NCBI GenBank assembly: GCA_963785075.1
Contig: CAWATW010000004.1
Coordinates: forward strand, 875,860-939,859
DNA: 64,000 nt
Direction: 5' to 3'
Source: JAOUGY01 sp963785075
GTDB lineage: Bacteria > Actinomycetota > Acidimicrobiia > Spongiisociales > ZC4RG35
Shown: positions 1-9,081 of the stretch, piece after piece
Layout of the letters: every line of letters begins with the position of its first letter
Numbering within the stretch: the first letter of the stretch is position 1
Made by a program: the position numbers and the translations under genes
The notes under the pieces: generated by a model
What the model was told of the DNA's origin: nothing
Databases searched by the model: none
The model's input: only the letters and a program-made list of their open reading frames with translations

Positions 1-96
1 CGGATCAGCATCGAGGGCAATCGCGGCTGCGACGTTCCCGTGTGGCAGACGGACCGAGCGTCCGTCGAGGATGTTGACTCGGGCATAGAGGTCCAT
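1..96 (-). CDS. HisA-like TIM-barrel protein, N-terminal part only
   Basis: Thirty-two codons run from an ATG at 96 to the window edge without a stop. The peptide begins MDLYARVNILDGRSVRLP, which fits the first strand and loop of the HisA/HisF phosphoribosyl-isomerase barrel: a D-G-x-x-V-R-L motif followed by a short acidic stretch ending LDADP. In histidine biosynthesis HisA isomerises ProFAR to PRFAR in the cytosol. Paralogues of this type also occur outside histidine operons, so the exact substrate is not certain from 32 residues. No clear ribosome-binding site precedes the ATG, and in-frame codons upstream are open, so the start is provisional. Confidence 0.65.
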   Translation of the reverse strand, partial: MDLYARVNILDGRSVRLPHGNVAAAIALDADP

Positions 97-414
97 GGCC
101 AGGAGACTATGCGCGCCGCACCCTCCGTGGCGAGTTCACGAGGCTCCCTTCATGAGAACGGGTCTCTCGTCGAGACGCCAACGTGCAGCCGGAATTCGTG
201 CTGCGGTCCCAGATCCCCTGCGAGAACCCGAGGTACTCCCTCGCCTGCCGGTCCGGTTCGAGGCGATCGAAGAGGCGCGAGCGTTGTGTTCCGTGTTCGG
301 CCGTGTCGTGTCCATCTCGGTATCGCCGCCGACAGCAACCGGGCAGCCACCCTCGCTACTGCCATCCCGTGGATTTTCCGGAGCGGCCGGCTCCGCCACC
401 GGGGGGCCACTGGA
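97..414. other. intergenic region, no gene seen
   Basis: This stretch lies between the start of the hisA-like gene and the stop of the flavoprotein gene, both on the minus strand. Open frames exist on both strands, but they are arginine- and serine-rich, mutually overlapping, and show no start signal or family resemblance. No convincing hairpin or RNA gene was seen. It probably carries the promoter of the hisA-like gene. Confidence 0.4.
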
Positions 415-2865
415 TCACATCCGGACGCGATCACCCGTGGAGTCGTACATCGGTCGCAGCGATGCTCGAGCGGGAATCAGCTCACCGGCCACCTGGATCT
501 CGTAGGCACCGTCCCGAACGTAGTCGGCCGTGACCCCGCCCTCGTGCTCCACGTAGCCGAACCCCATGGCTCCTCCGAGCGTGTGCCCGTAGTTGCCCGA
601 GCGGAGGTATCCGACTCGCTCGCCATCCCGAAAGACCGGCTCTTCGCCGTAGAGCAGCGGGTCGGGGTCCGTGAGCAGAAACTGAACCAGCCTCCGTCCC
701 AGAGGTCCTGCTTCTCTGTCGGCCAGGAGCGCGTCGCGTCCCACGAAGCCACCCGGCTTGTCGAAGTCGACCGCAAATCCGAGGCCGGCCTCGAGGGGGG
801 AGTCCGTGTTCTCCATGTCCAGGCCATAGTCCTTGCGACCGGCCTCGGTTCGTGTGCTCTCGAGCGTCTCCATCCCGGCGTGGGCTAGATCGAACGCCTC
901 TCCTTCCCGCACGAGGGCGTCGTACACACCCAGGGCGAACTCTGCGGGCACGTAGAGCTCCCATCCGAGCTCGCCGACGAAGCTCATCCGGAAGGCCCAC
1001 CCGAGTGCAAACTCCAGGTCGATCTCCTGAGCCGTGAAATAGGGAAACGCCTCGTTGGACAGGTCGGCGTCGGTGATCTTCGAGAGCAATGCTCGTGACT
1101 TGGGTCCCTGGAGGCTGATCATCGTGATCCCCGAAGTTGCATCCATGACGGAAACGCGGTCGTCCGGGCCGATAGAGCGCCGCATCATGGTCTCGACGCG
1201 GCGGTGGAATCCCTCGGCGACGACGACCATGAACCGGTCATCGGCGAGACGAGTAACGGTGAGATCGGCGAGGATCCTCCCCGCCGGGTTCATCCACTGG
1301 GTGTACACACACTTCCCGGGCTCGACCGCGACGTTGTTCCCGCTGAGACGGTTGAGGATCCGTTCGGCGTCAGGGCCTTCCACCACGAAGTTCGACATCG
1401 AAGACATGTCATAGAGCGCCACGTCATTGCGGGTCGAATGATGCTCGGCTTCGTGAAAGCTCCACCACCCCTGACGTCCATGAGACTGGATGAAGGGAAT
1501 CTCGATTCCGGGTGGGCCGAACCAACTGGTGTTCTCCCAGCCCGACGACTCACTGAAACGCGCCCCGGCCGCGTCGAGGCGGTCGTGGAGAACCGATCGA
1601 CGGGCGTTTCGCGCCCGCTCCGGATGTGAGTGCGGCCATGATCCCGTCGAGTGAAGCCGCCCCAGCAGTTCGACGGTTCGGGCCTCTCGGAACCGGCGAG
1701 TGGTGTGAGCCGGCACCGCCCGGGCGATGTCCACCTCGGTGACGTCCACGGGCGGCAGACCCGCGACCATCCAATCGGCGATGATCTTCCCTGCACCGCC
1801 CCCGAGCAGGATGCCAAGGGAGTTGAACCCGGCGGCGACCCAGAAGTTCTCGACTTCGGGAGATGGGCCCATCAGCGAGGCGTTGTCAGGTGTGAAGCTC
1901 TCCGGCCCGGTGAAGAGCTTGCGGATGCCGACCTCCTTCAAGATCGGGAGAGGCTCCATGGCCAGTTCGAGGAACGGTGCCAGGCGGTCCCAATCATTGG
2001 CGATCTCGCCGAAGCTGAAATCGGCCGGCACGCCCGTGAGGCTCCAGGGAGCACCCACGGGTTCGAACAGTCCCACCATGAGACCACCGGTCTCCTCTCG
2101 GTAGTAGGCGTAGCGGTCCGGATCCTCGAGGATCGGCATGTCGGGGGTCGTCGAGTCGACCTGGTCCGTGATCAGATAGGCATGCTCGGCTGCTTGGAGA
2201 GGCACCGATACCCCTGCCATGGCACCGATCTGTCGGGCCCACATTCCTCCACAGTTGACGACGTAGTCGCATTCGATGTCGCCTCGCGAGGTCTGCACTC
2301 CAACCACGCGTCCCCGCGCCATGGTGAAGCCCGTGACTGCGGTGTCCTCGACGACCCGTACCCCACCGAGACGAGCCCCCTTCGCCAGGGACATCGCACA
2401 GTTGGCGGGATCCGCCCGCCCTTCGTTGGCTGTGAAGAAGCCGGCAATGATGTCACTCGCGTCGAGCATCGGCCACATCGCCTGGACCTCGTCCGCTGAG
2501 ATCTCCTCACGTTCGATGCCGAGGCAGCGCAGGAAGTCGGCCTCGCGGCGGAGCTTGTGGATTCGTTCTGCAGACGCTCCGGTCTGGATGTAGCCGACGG
2601 GTCGGAATCCGGTCGACAGGCCAGTCTCTTCCTCGAGAACCTCATACAGGTCTCGGGTGTACTTCGCCATCCAGGCCGATGTCTCGGTCGTCATCCCCCC
2701 GGACACGATCAGACCCGCCGCATGCCACGTCGTTCCCGAGGTGAGTTTGCTCTGCTCGAGGAGAACCGTGTCGGACCAGCCGAGTTGCGTCAGGTGGTAG
2801 GCGACGCTCGAACCGATCACCCCTCCACCGACGATCACCACCTGCGCCCTATCCGGCAGATCCAT
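415..2865 (-). CDS. FAD-dependent oxidoreductase with aminomethyltransferase domain (sarcosine/dimethylglycine dehydrogenase family)
   Basis: This 816-residue protein combines an N-terminal DAO-type FAD domain with a C-terminal GcvT-like folate-binding domain, the layout of dimethylglycine and sarcosine dehydrogenases, which demethylate N-methyl amino acids and can pass the one-carbon unit to tetrahydrofolate. The FAD site reads VVIVGGGVIGSSVAYHL. SGTTWHAAG follows, and its histidine is the covalent FAD attachment residue in DMGDH. The GcvT part (from about residue 420) includes SLQGPKSR and GELGWELYVP. An ATG at 2865 is preceded by GAGGAATTC and is preferred to a TTG seven codons upstream at 2886. 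Substrate choice among sarcosine, dimethylglycine and related N-methyl amines is not decidable here. No transporter or folate gene is adjacent. Confidence 0.85.
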   Translation of the reverse strand: MDLPDRAQVVIVGGGVIGSSVAYHLTQLGWSDTVLLEQSKLTSGTTWHAAGLIVSGGMTTETSAWMAKYTRDLYEVLEEETGLSTGFRPVGYIQTGASAERIHKLRREADFLRCLGIEREEISADEVQAMWPMLDASDIIAGFFTANEGRADPANCAMSLAKGARLGGVRVVEDTAVTGFTMARGRVVGVQTSRGDIECDYVVNCGGMWARQIGAMAGVSVPLQAAEHAYLITDQVDSTTPDMPILEDPDRYAYYREETGGLMVGLFEPVGAPWSLTGVPADFSFGEIANDWDRLAPFLELAMEPLPILKEVGIRKLFTGPESFTPDNASLMGPSPEVENFWVAAGFNSLGILLGGGAGKIIADWMVAGLPPVDVTEVDIARAVPAHTTRRFREARTVELLGRLHSTGSWPHSHPERARNARRSVLHDRLDAAGARFSESSGWENTSWFGPPGIEIPFIQSHGRQGWWSFHEAEHHSTRNDVALYDMSSMSNFVVEGPDAERILNRLSGNNVAVEPGKCVYTQWMNPAGRILADLTVTRLADDRFMVVVAEGFHRRVETMMRRSIGPDDRVSVMDATSGITMISLQGPKSRALLSKITDADLSNEAFPYFTAQEIDLEFALGWAFRMSFVGELGWELYVPAEFALGVYDALVREGEAFDLAHAGMETLESTRTEAGRKDYGLDMENTDSPLEAGLGFAVDFDKPGGFVGRDALLADREAGPLGRRLVQFLLTDPDPLLYGEEPVFRDGERVGYLRSGNYGHTLGGAMGFGYVEHEGGVTADYVRDGAYEIQVAGELIPARASLRPMYDSTGDRVRM

Positions 2866-2890
2866 GAATTCCTCGATCGCAGCCAACGCG

Positions 2891-2928
2891 GCTCACGCTA
2901 GCTTGCAGTCGAATAGCGTGCTGTGAGC
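2891..2928. repeat. inverted repeat between histidine kinase and flavoprotein
   Basis: CACGCTA (2894-2900) and TAGCGTG (2914-2920) form a perfect 7-bp dyad with a 13-nt loop. GCTCA and TGAGC flank it. It lies just upstream of the flavoprotein start and downstream of the kinase gene, so it could be an operator or a weak transcription stop. There is no T-run. Confidence 0.35.
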
Positions 2929-2996
2929 TACCTCAACGATTGAAACACTTGCGCGTGGACGCCGTGGCGGCCGGAACGACTGAGGCGATGGATCGT

Positions 2997-4787
2997 TCAG
3001 CGTGCAGGAACGGGCTGGGCGGTGGATGTGGACAGCTCGGCGATGGCGACCTTGGGGAGGGTGAGCCAGAAGCAGGCTCCGCCGAGTCTCTCCGAGGGGT
3101 GGTGGCCGGTGTGGCCGCCGTGGGCTGCGACGAGTTGGCGAGCGATGGCGAGCCCGAGTCCGGAGCCCTGGACCCTGCTGAGATAGGTGTGGGCGCCACG
3201 TTCGAAGCGGTCCCAGATGGAGACCTCGAATTTCTTGGGGATGCCCGGTCCGTTGTCGTGCACCTCGATGATGGTCTCGCCATTGGCGCGTCGATGGGCG
3301 TGGACTTCGACGGCGCCCTTGCCGTAGCGACCGGCATTGGTGAGGTAGTTGACCAGGACTTGGCGGAGACGGTCAGGGTCGCCGGTGATGGCGAGCCCGG
3401 TGGGGATGTTGGTGGTGATGTGGGCGGCAGAGGCGCCGTTGGTGAGCATGCCGATGGCGGAGCCGACCAGCTCGGCGACGTCGACGGTGGCGAAGTTGAG
3501 GGTCATCGATTCCAGTTTGTCGCGGGCGACTTCGACCAGGTCTCCGACGATGCGGATGAGGTGTCTGGTTTGGGAGCTGACGATCGAGATCATCTCCGCC
3601 TTGTCGGCGGGGTCGAGGTTGGGTTCGGTGTCGAGGATCTCGGTAAACCCCGCCATGGCGGTGAGGGGCGTGCGCAACTCGTGGGAGATCGAGGCGACAA
3701 GGTCGTTGCGTTGCTTCTCGACCACCTCGCGGGTTTCGCGAATGGCAACGCCCTGGCGGGCGATGATCAGGAGCCCAACCGCCGCGGTGGCTGCTTGGAG
3801 GACCGTGGCCTGTCCGCCCAGCTCACCCATGGTGAGGGCGAAGAGGAGCGCGATCGCGGTGTAGGGGGCGATCATCGGCCAGAGCCGGCCAGGCCGATCG
3901 GCCTGTTCCTTCAGCCTCGCCGGGCCTGCGACCAGCAGGGCCACCACCGCGTACAGCCCGTAGTCCACGAGCCAGAGAGCGTCGAGCCGGCCACCGTCGA
4001 CATAGGTGCCGGCCTCGACCTGAAAGACATAGGCGATGTCGGCGACGGTCGTGAGCAGCGTCGCCAGTGCCAGCATGAGGAGCCGGCCGTCGAACTGGTA
4101 TTGCGAACGCCGCGTGGCAAGCACCAACAGCCCGACCAGCAGGATCAGATCCCCCACCGGATACGCCAGGTTGATCGTGTTCTCCCAAAGGCCGGCTTCT
4201 GGGTCGAGGTAGATGAGGTCCTTGAGGTAGAACGTCCACATGATCGCCGTCACCGCCACCGTTCCCGCCAGCGCATCCAGGCTGAGACGGACCCGCTCCC
4301 ACTTCCGGGCGTGTACATGGGGAAGCAGCAGCACGCCGGCGAATACGAGCGGATACGCGCCTACGTAGAACACGTCCGCCCACCCTGGATAGGGCACCTC
4401 GACCCCGAGCAGCCCCGAGTAGGACACCCAGATCAGCTCGCCCAGGCCCCAGGAGAGGACACCGAGGCCGATCAGCCTCCACCCCGTCGACCCCGGTCGC
4501 CATCCCACCGATGCGGCCCAAACCAGGACGAGCCCGGCTCCTGCCGGAACAAACGCATACGTCCAAGTCGAGAACCAGTACAGAAAGTCGGTGCTGCCCA
4601 CCTGAGCTGCCAGCACGATGGCGGCCACCAGGGCCCAACTCACGATCAGCAGCCAGAACGCACGAAGCGGCGACGACATTGCCGCCCACGCCGCCCGCCA
4701 GTGGGGGACGCCAACCCGCCAAGGGCCACGAATCTCACCAGCAGTCGCAAAGCTCGTCACCGGGGTCCTGTCGGCAGCAACCGCCAT
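2997..4787 (-). CDS. membrane-bound sensor histidine kinase (orphan)
   Basis: About 330 N-terminal residues hold roughly eight to ten hydrophobic segments with short loops and no recognisable extracellular domain. They are followed by a HisKA dimerisation helix with the phospho-acceptor motif SISHELRTPLTAM and an HATPase domain (N box NYLTNAGRYG, G1 DNGPGIP, G2 GSGLGLAIARQL). It should autophosphorylate and pass phosphate to a response regulator, but no regulator lies beside it. The multi-pass N-terminus suggests sensing within or at the membrane. The ATG at 4787 is the first possible start. A purine-rich stretch upstream is too distant to be a convincing Shine-Dalgarno. The ligand is unknown. 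Confidence 0.85.
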   Translation of the reverse strand: MAVAADRTPVTSFATAGEIRGPWRVGVPHWRAAWAAMSSPLRAFWLLIVSWALVAAIVLAAQVGSTDFLYWFSTWTYAFVPAGAGLVLVWAASVGWRPGSTGWRLIGLGVLSWGLGELIWVSYSGLLGVEVPYPGWADVFYVGAYPLVFAGVLLLPHVHARKWERVRLSLDALAGTVAVTAIMWTFYLKDLIYLDPEAGLWENTINLAYPVGDLILLVGLLVLATRRSQYQFDGRLLMLALATLLTTVADIAYVFQVEAGTYVDGGRLDALWLVDYGLYAVVALLVAGPARLKEQADRPGRLWPMIAPYTAIALLFALTMGELGGQATVLQAATAAVGLLIIARQGVAIRETREVVEKQRNDLVASISHELRTPLTAMAGFTEILDTEPNLDPADKAEMISIVSSQTRHLIRIVGDLVEVARDKLESMTLNFATVDVAELVGSAIGMLTNGASAAHITTNIPTGLAITGDPDRLRQVLVNYLTNAGRYGKGAVEVHAHRRANGETIIEVHDNGPGIPKKFEVSIWDRFERGAHTYLSRVQGSGLGLAIARQLVAAHGGHTGHHPSERLGGACFWLTLPKVAIAELSTSTAQPVPAR

Positions 4788-4963
4788 GTGATGAAGGGAG
4801 CAATCCCTCTTTCGCGACAGCTGCCGGCGAGGAAGCGGGCGCCTTCGATCAGCGAGGTGGCGGCGATCCGACCCCGAGAACCCACACGAATCGATCGACC
4901 ACCGGCCTCCCGGTTCGTGAGAGACGATCGACTGAGCTCGCCACCGACCTCTCTCGTCTCCCG

Positions 4964-6820
4964 CTACCCATCAGAGCTCAGCCCCAGCGCAGCCTCCGCC
5001 GCATCCAGGGTCTGGCGTCCGATGAGGACATGCCTGAACAGATCGCCTCGATCCGACACCCGGGCCCAGAGATTGCGGATGTCGATGTCACCGTTCCGCA
5101 TGGTCTCGACCTCGTCCCAGGTCAGTGGCGCCGAGACCGGGGCACCCGGACGGGGGCGTACCGAGTAGACGGAGGCCACGGTCTGTCCGGCGGCGTTGCG
5201 GTTGGCGTCGACGAACACCTTGCCGGCCCTCTTGGGGATGTTGAGCTCCATGGTGATGTCGTCGGGGTTCGCCGCGGCAAGCAAGCGGCCGACTCCATCG
5301 ACGAATCGGCGCACACGCTCGTAGGTGTGGACCGGAGCAAGCGGGACGTAGACATGCATGCCACGCGAACCAGAGAGTTTCGGGTATCCCGACAAGCCGA
5401 GACCATCCAGCGCCTGCCGCAGAAGCATGGTTCCTGCAACGACCTGATCCCACGTCGACCCTTCGGCCGGGTCGAAATCGAAGATGGCGTAGTCGGGCCG
5501 CTCGAGGCTCGACACCCGCGAGTGGAAAGGGTGCATCTCGATGCATCCCATGTTGGCGAACCACATCAACGACTCCCGATCGGAGGCCAGGAGGAAGTCG
5601 ATCTCGCCGCCCATCGACTCCGAGGCCACGACACCCTTCTTCATCCAATCGGGTTGATGCCCGGGCGCACGTTTCTCGTAGAACGACTGGCCCTCGATTC
5701 CGTCGGGATAGCGCGACATGGATATGGGACGGCGAGCGAGGTGGGGCAACAGCAGGGGCGCCACAGAGGCGTAGTACTGGATCAGATCGCCCTTGGTGGT
5801 CCCATCGGGGAAGAACACCTTGTCGAGGTTCGAGAGCATCAGCGAACGCGGGCCACCGACCAAGCGGGACTTCCCGCCCTTCTCGGCCACGACGTGCACC
5901 GGCTCCGGTGCGGCCGACAGGGTGGTGGCGATGGGAGAGCCGGCCCGGTGAGCCGGAAGGCCGGCGATTGCCGCCTCGACCTCGGCCTGGATCGCACGGT
6001 GGCTCGCGTCGTCGCGGGACTCGGAGATGACCACCATGTCGTAGCCGGCCCGGTCTGCCGCCACCACCAGCGGACCGACGCGAAGGGTCCCCTCGCCGTA
6101 GACGGTGTGCTTGATCTCGCCCTTCGGGCCGAAGATGTTGTCGGAGAACTGAGTTTGGAGGGGAGCCATCTTCCATCCGTCGACGTTCTCGCCGAGGAAA
6201 CCGAACACTGCCTCAAAAGCCTCCGGCTCGGTCAGCGCACCGCCGGTCACCGTGTGCACATGTGCCCAGTCGATCAGCGGTCGCACGAACGGATAGACGC
6301 CTGCGAGAAGGGCGATGTCTCCCAACGTGCCGAACCCGTCATGGGTGCCGGAGGTCTCGAGTCCGAGCGCGACATCGAGGTGACCGATTTTTGAACCGAT
6401 CCAATCGAGGCGGGCCGAGATCATCGCCATGAGCTCGTCAGGCGAGTGATCGCCTCTCGAGCCCAGGTGTGCGCACACCACCGTCCCTCCCAGCGCGGCA
6501 CACAGCTTCATGGTGTGTTCGAGGGCGGCCACACATTGCTTCGAGCGGTCTTCGTCGGGGATCGTGAGCACGGCGAAGTACGGGGCGTGGATCGAGACCG
6601 CGATACCCCTTTCGGCCGCCAGGGCTCCGAACCGCTCGCAGCGTCGTTCTTTCCATGGGAATCCGGCCGTGAAGGCAAGTTCGAACGCCGTGTGTCCACG
6701 AGCAACCAGGTCGTCGAGAAACGCCTCGTCGTCGAAACCGTCGTCGGGTGTGTGAGATATGCCGAACCGGAGCACCCGCACATTGTGCCCGTCTGCCGGC
6801 GCTGACAGCGGCGCCTCCAT
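4964..6820 (-). CDS. endonuclease IV-like TIM barrel fused to LigD-type polymerase domain
   Basis: Residues about 15-300 form a xylose-isomerase/AP-endonuclease-2-like barrel. They keep likely metal ligands of Nfo-type enzymes: IHAPYF, CAHLGS, GLETSGTHDGFG, IDWAHVH, KHTVYGEG and VISES. Residues about 315-610 are a LigD polymerase (AEP primase-polymerase) domain: LSNLDKVFFPDG, MGCIEMHPFHSRV, the catalytic pair in IFDFDPAEG, SGSRGMHVYVPL and VFVDANRNAAGQT. No ligase or phosphoesterase domain is present. Expected roles are abasic-site or 3'-block cleavage and short gap-filling, possibly in end joining. No Ku gene is in the window. The ATG at 6820 has a weak ribosome site, and GTG codons about 13-15 residues later are alternatives. 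Activity is inferred from conserved residues only. Confidence 0.85.
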   Translation of the reverse strand: MEAPLSAPADGHNVRVLRFGISHTPDDGFDDEAFLDDLVARGHTAFELAFTAGFPWKERRCERFGALAAERGIAVSIHAPYFAVLTIPDEDRSKQCVAALEHTMKLCAALGGTVVCAHLGSRGDHSPDELMAMISARLDWIGSKIGHLDVALGLETSGTHDGFGTLGDIALLAGVYPFVRPLIDWAHVHTVTGGALTEPEAFEAVFGFLGENVDGWKMAPLQTQFSDNIFGPKGEIKHTVYGEGTLRVGPLVVAADRAGYDMVVISESRDDASHRAIQAEVEAAIAGLPAHRAGSPIATTLSAAPEPVHVVAEKGGKSRLVGGPRSLMLSNLDKVFFPDGTTKGDLIQYYASVAPLLLPHLARRPISMSRYPDGIEGQSFYEKRAPGHQPDWMKKGVVASESMGGEIDFLLASDRESLMWFANMGCIEMHPFHSRVSSLERPDYAIFDFDPAEGSTWDQVVAGTMLLRQALDGLGLSGYPKLSGSRGMHVYVPLAPVHTYERVRRFVDGVGRLLAAANPDDITMELNIPKRAGKVFVDANRNAAGQTVASVYSVRPRPGAPVSAPLTWDEVETMRNGDIDIRNLWARVSDRGDLFRHVLIGRQTLDAAEAALGLSSDG

Positions 6821-6895
6821 CGAAGTGACGATCGGCGGTAGTCAGGTTCAGAGCCGAGTTCCACCATGGCAGGAGAACGCAGAAGGGAGCCGTCG

Positions 6896-7333
6896 ATGCA
6901 GACCATGCAGGACAGGCCACCCGTTGAGGCCTTGAAGCAGGTCGGACGCCGTTTCGGGTACGCCCTGTCTATCGGGATCAACCTGGTGGTGCTGTGGATC
7001 GTCTTCAACATCCTCGAGTGGGGCTGGCCACCGTTCATCACAGAGGATTGGACACGGGCCCAGGGCCTGGTCGCGACCTCGATCATCGTGGCCATTCTCG
7101 CCAACGTCGCCTACATCGCCTACGACCCCACATGGTTCCGGGGGTTCGGCGACGCCTTTCAGAGTGTCTTCACCATGGTCTCCTCTGCCAGGGTGCTGGC
7201 GGTATTCCCGTTCGACTACACCGAGTACTCCGGCCCGTGGGAGGTGCTCACGCGCGTGGTTCTGATCGTGGCGATCGTGGGTTCGGCGATAGCGATCATC
7301 GCCAACCTGGCCAAGGGCATTCGGAATCTGTGA
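6896..7333 (+). CDS. small integral membrane protein of unknown function
   Basis: The protein has 145 residues and about four hydrophobic segments, beginning with a helix at FGYALSIGINLVVLWIVF and ending with VVLIVAIVGSAIAIIANL, with an aromatic-rich loop (EWGWPPFITEDW). I do not recognise the family. The ATG at 6896 is chosen because AAGGGAG lies about seven bases before it. An in-frame ATG at 6866 lacks such a site. The gene is followed after about 40 bases by the GH1 glycosidase on the same strand, so co-transcription is possible but nothing ties the functions together. Confidence 0.7.
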   Translation: MQTMQDRPPVEALKQVGRRFGYALSIGINLVVLWIVFNILEWGWPPFITEDWTRAQGLVATSIIVAILANVAYIAYDPTWFRGFGDAFQSVFTMVSSARVLAVFPFDYTEYSGPWEVLTRVVLIVAIVGSAIAIIANLAKGIRNL

Positions 7334-7374
7334 TCCGTTGCGGGCCGAGAAACGGCCGGGTTTAGGATCGCCCC

Positions 7375-8649
7375 ATGGCACTCGAGTTTCCTCCCGGCTT
7401 CATGTGGGGTACCGCCACGGCGGCACATCAGGTCGAAGGCGACAACTCGAACTCCGACTGGTGGGATTGGGAGCTGAAGGCCGACGCACCGGTGGCCGAG
7501 CCGAGCGGGCAGGCCATCGATCACTTCCACCGCTACCCAGACGACATTGCGATGCTGTCCAAACTGGGATTCGGCGTCTACCGGTTTTCTGTCGAGTGGG
7601 CCAGGATCGAGCCCGAGGAGGGCCGCTTCGACCCTGAGGCGCTGCGCCACTACCGGGCGGTGGCGGCAGCCGTCCGCCGCGAAGGAATGATCCCCTTCGT
7701 GACGCTGCATCACTTCACGATCCCGCGGTGGTTCGCCCACAAGGGTGGCTTCCTGTCGACAGAGGCTCCTGCCCTCTTCGACCGTTACTGCCGGGCGGTG
7801 GTCACATCCATGGAGGACCTCGTCGACTGGTACTGCACCGTCAATGAACCCGGCATCCTCGCCACGGGTGGCTACCTGGGTGCATTCGGATGGCCGCCGG
7901 GGACGACCGACATGGACTCGTGGCATCGTTCCATCAACGAGCTCCGCCTCTGCCACGTCGCCGGGCGGGATGCCATCAAGACCGTTCGTCCTGAGGCGAA
8001 GGTCGGGCTGACCCACGCCATGATCGAATACGAGGCGAACGAAGCCGGGCGCCCGTTGATGGAGTACCTCCGGAAGTTCAACGAGGACGTGTTCTTCGAG
8101 GTCTGCGGGCCCGATGACTTCGTGGGCGTGCAGACCTACACCCGCGCACAGATCCTCCCGCGACGGTGGATGTCGCCGCTGATCCGCGTGCTGGTGGGAT
8201 GGGCACCGGTACGGCGCATGGGGCTACCCCGCGTGATTCGACACAACACCGACGACTTCGCCGACACCTCTCACGGCCCAGACGTACGGCGCACAGACAT
8301 GGGCTACGAGTGGCGTCCCGAGGCTGTCGCCGTCACCGTGCGACGCGCCGCGCAGATCCTGCCGGGGAAGGACATCATCGTCACGGAACACGGCATCGCT
8401 GCCACCGACGACGCCGAGCGGGTCGAGTTCATCACCGAAGCGCTCCGAGCACTTCACCAGGTCGTCGAAGACGGCATCCCGCTGAAGGGCTACATCCACT
8501 GGTCGGCGTTCGACAACTTCGAGTGGGCTCACGGCTACCGAATGCAGTTCGGCCTGATCGGTGTCGACCGGGCCACACAGCAGAGATTCCCCAAGCCGTC
8601 GTCGCGTCATCTCGGCGAGATCGCCCGGACGAACGCGCTTCCCGACTGA
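7375..8649 (+). CDS. glycoside hydrolase family 1 beta-glycosidase
   Basis: The 424-residue length and motifs fit GH1: N-terminal FPPGFMWGTATAAHQVEG, the RFSVEWARIEP strand, the acid/base in TVNEPG (Glu about 158), the nucleophile in VTEHG (Glu about 338; the usual motif is T-E-N-G, so His for Asn is a mild variation), and the C-terminal HWSAFDNFEWAHGY that shapes the -1 subsite. There is no signal peptide, so it should act in the cytoplasm on imported beta-glucosides or similar oligosaccharides with retention of configuration. No sugar transporter is nearby. The exact glycone specificity cannot be read from the sequence. Confidence 0.9.
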   Translation: MALEFPPGFMWGTATAAHQVEGDNSNSDWWDWELKADAPVAEPSGQAIDHFHRYPDDIAMLSKLGFGVYRFSVEWARIEPEEGRFDPEALRHYRAVAAAVRREGMIPFVTLHHFTIPRWFAHKGGFLSTEAPALFDRYCRAVVTSMEDLVDWYCTVNEPGILATGGYLGAFGWPPGTTDMDSWHRSINELRLCHVAGRDAIKTVRPEAKVGLTHAMIEYEANEAGRPLMEYLRKFNEDVFFEVCGPDDFVGVQTYTRAQILPRRWMSPLIRVLVGWAPVRRMGLPRVIRHNTDDFADTSHGPDVRRTDMGYEWRPEAVAVTVRRAAQILPGKDIIVTEHGIAATDDAERVEFITEALRALHQVVEDGIPLKGYIHWSAFDNFEWAHGYRMQFGLIGVDRATQQRFPKPSSRHLGEIARTNALPD

Positions 8650-8820
8650 ACCCATCGTGTGGGAGCGCCGAGTCATCGCAACGCGTATCAGACTCCATCT
8701 CGCAACGTCTGTTTCTAGCTGCCGACACGAAGAGAAAGCACGATGTTCAGGATCCGGCGCCAGGTCAGGGTCGTCAGGCCCGGCCTACGCGCCGACCCGG
8801 GGCACCATCAGGAGTGCGTC

Positions 8821-9018
8821 ATGTCCACACATTTCACCATCTGTCCGGAATCAGGCTGCCAGGCAGTGGCGTCGATCGAGCGTGAAGAGATGTGGCCGTC
8901 CACCGACGGCGGCGTCATCATGGCAAAGGTCATCGGCGTATGTGGACATTGGTTCTTCATGCCGGCATGGCAACTCGACCTCGGTCATGCCCTCGAGGGT
9001 CTGCGCCGCGCCGGCTGA
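8821..9018 (+). CDS. 65-residue hypothetical protein with three cysteines
   Basis: An ATG at 8821 follows AGGAG with six bases of spacing, a good initiation site that overrides the longer frame beginning at 8743. The product has a CPESGC pair near the N-terminus, a later VCGHWFF, and histidines at HFT and GHA, so a small zinc-binding fold is possible but not demonstrated. No family is recognised. It stands alone between the GH1 gene and the convergent GerMN lipoprotein gene. Confidence 0.55.
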   Translation: MSTHFTICPESGCQAVASIEREEMWPSTDGGVIMAKVIGVCGHWFFMPAWQLDLGHALEGLRRAG

Positions 9019-9081
9019 CCGTCGCGGGGCGCTGTGCCGGCATTCGATCGATCCAGAACGCACAGGCAGGCGATCGGCAGT

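Noticed and set aside
2940..6394. Long plus-strand frames (742 and 627 codons) opposite the histidine kinase and the nuclease-polymerase gene
   Set aside because: Composition is low-complexity and charged, with no recognisable family. The opposite strand encodes conserved motifs throughout.
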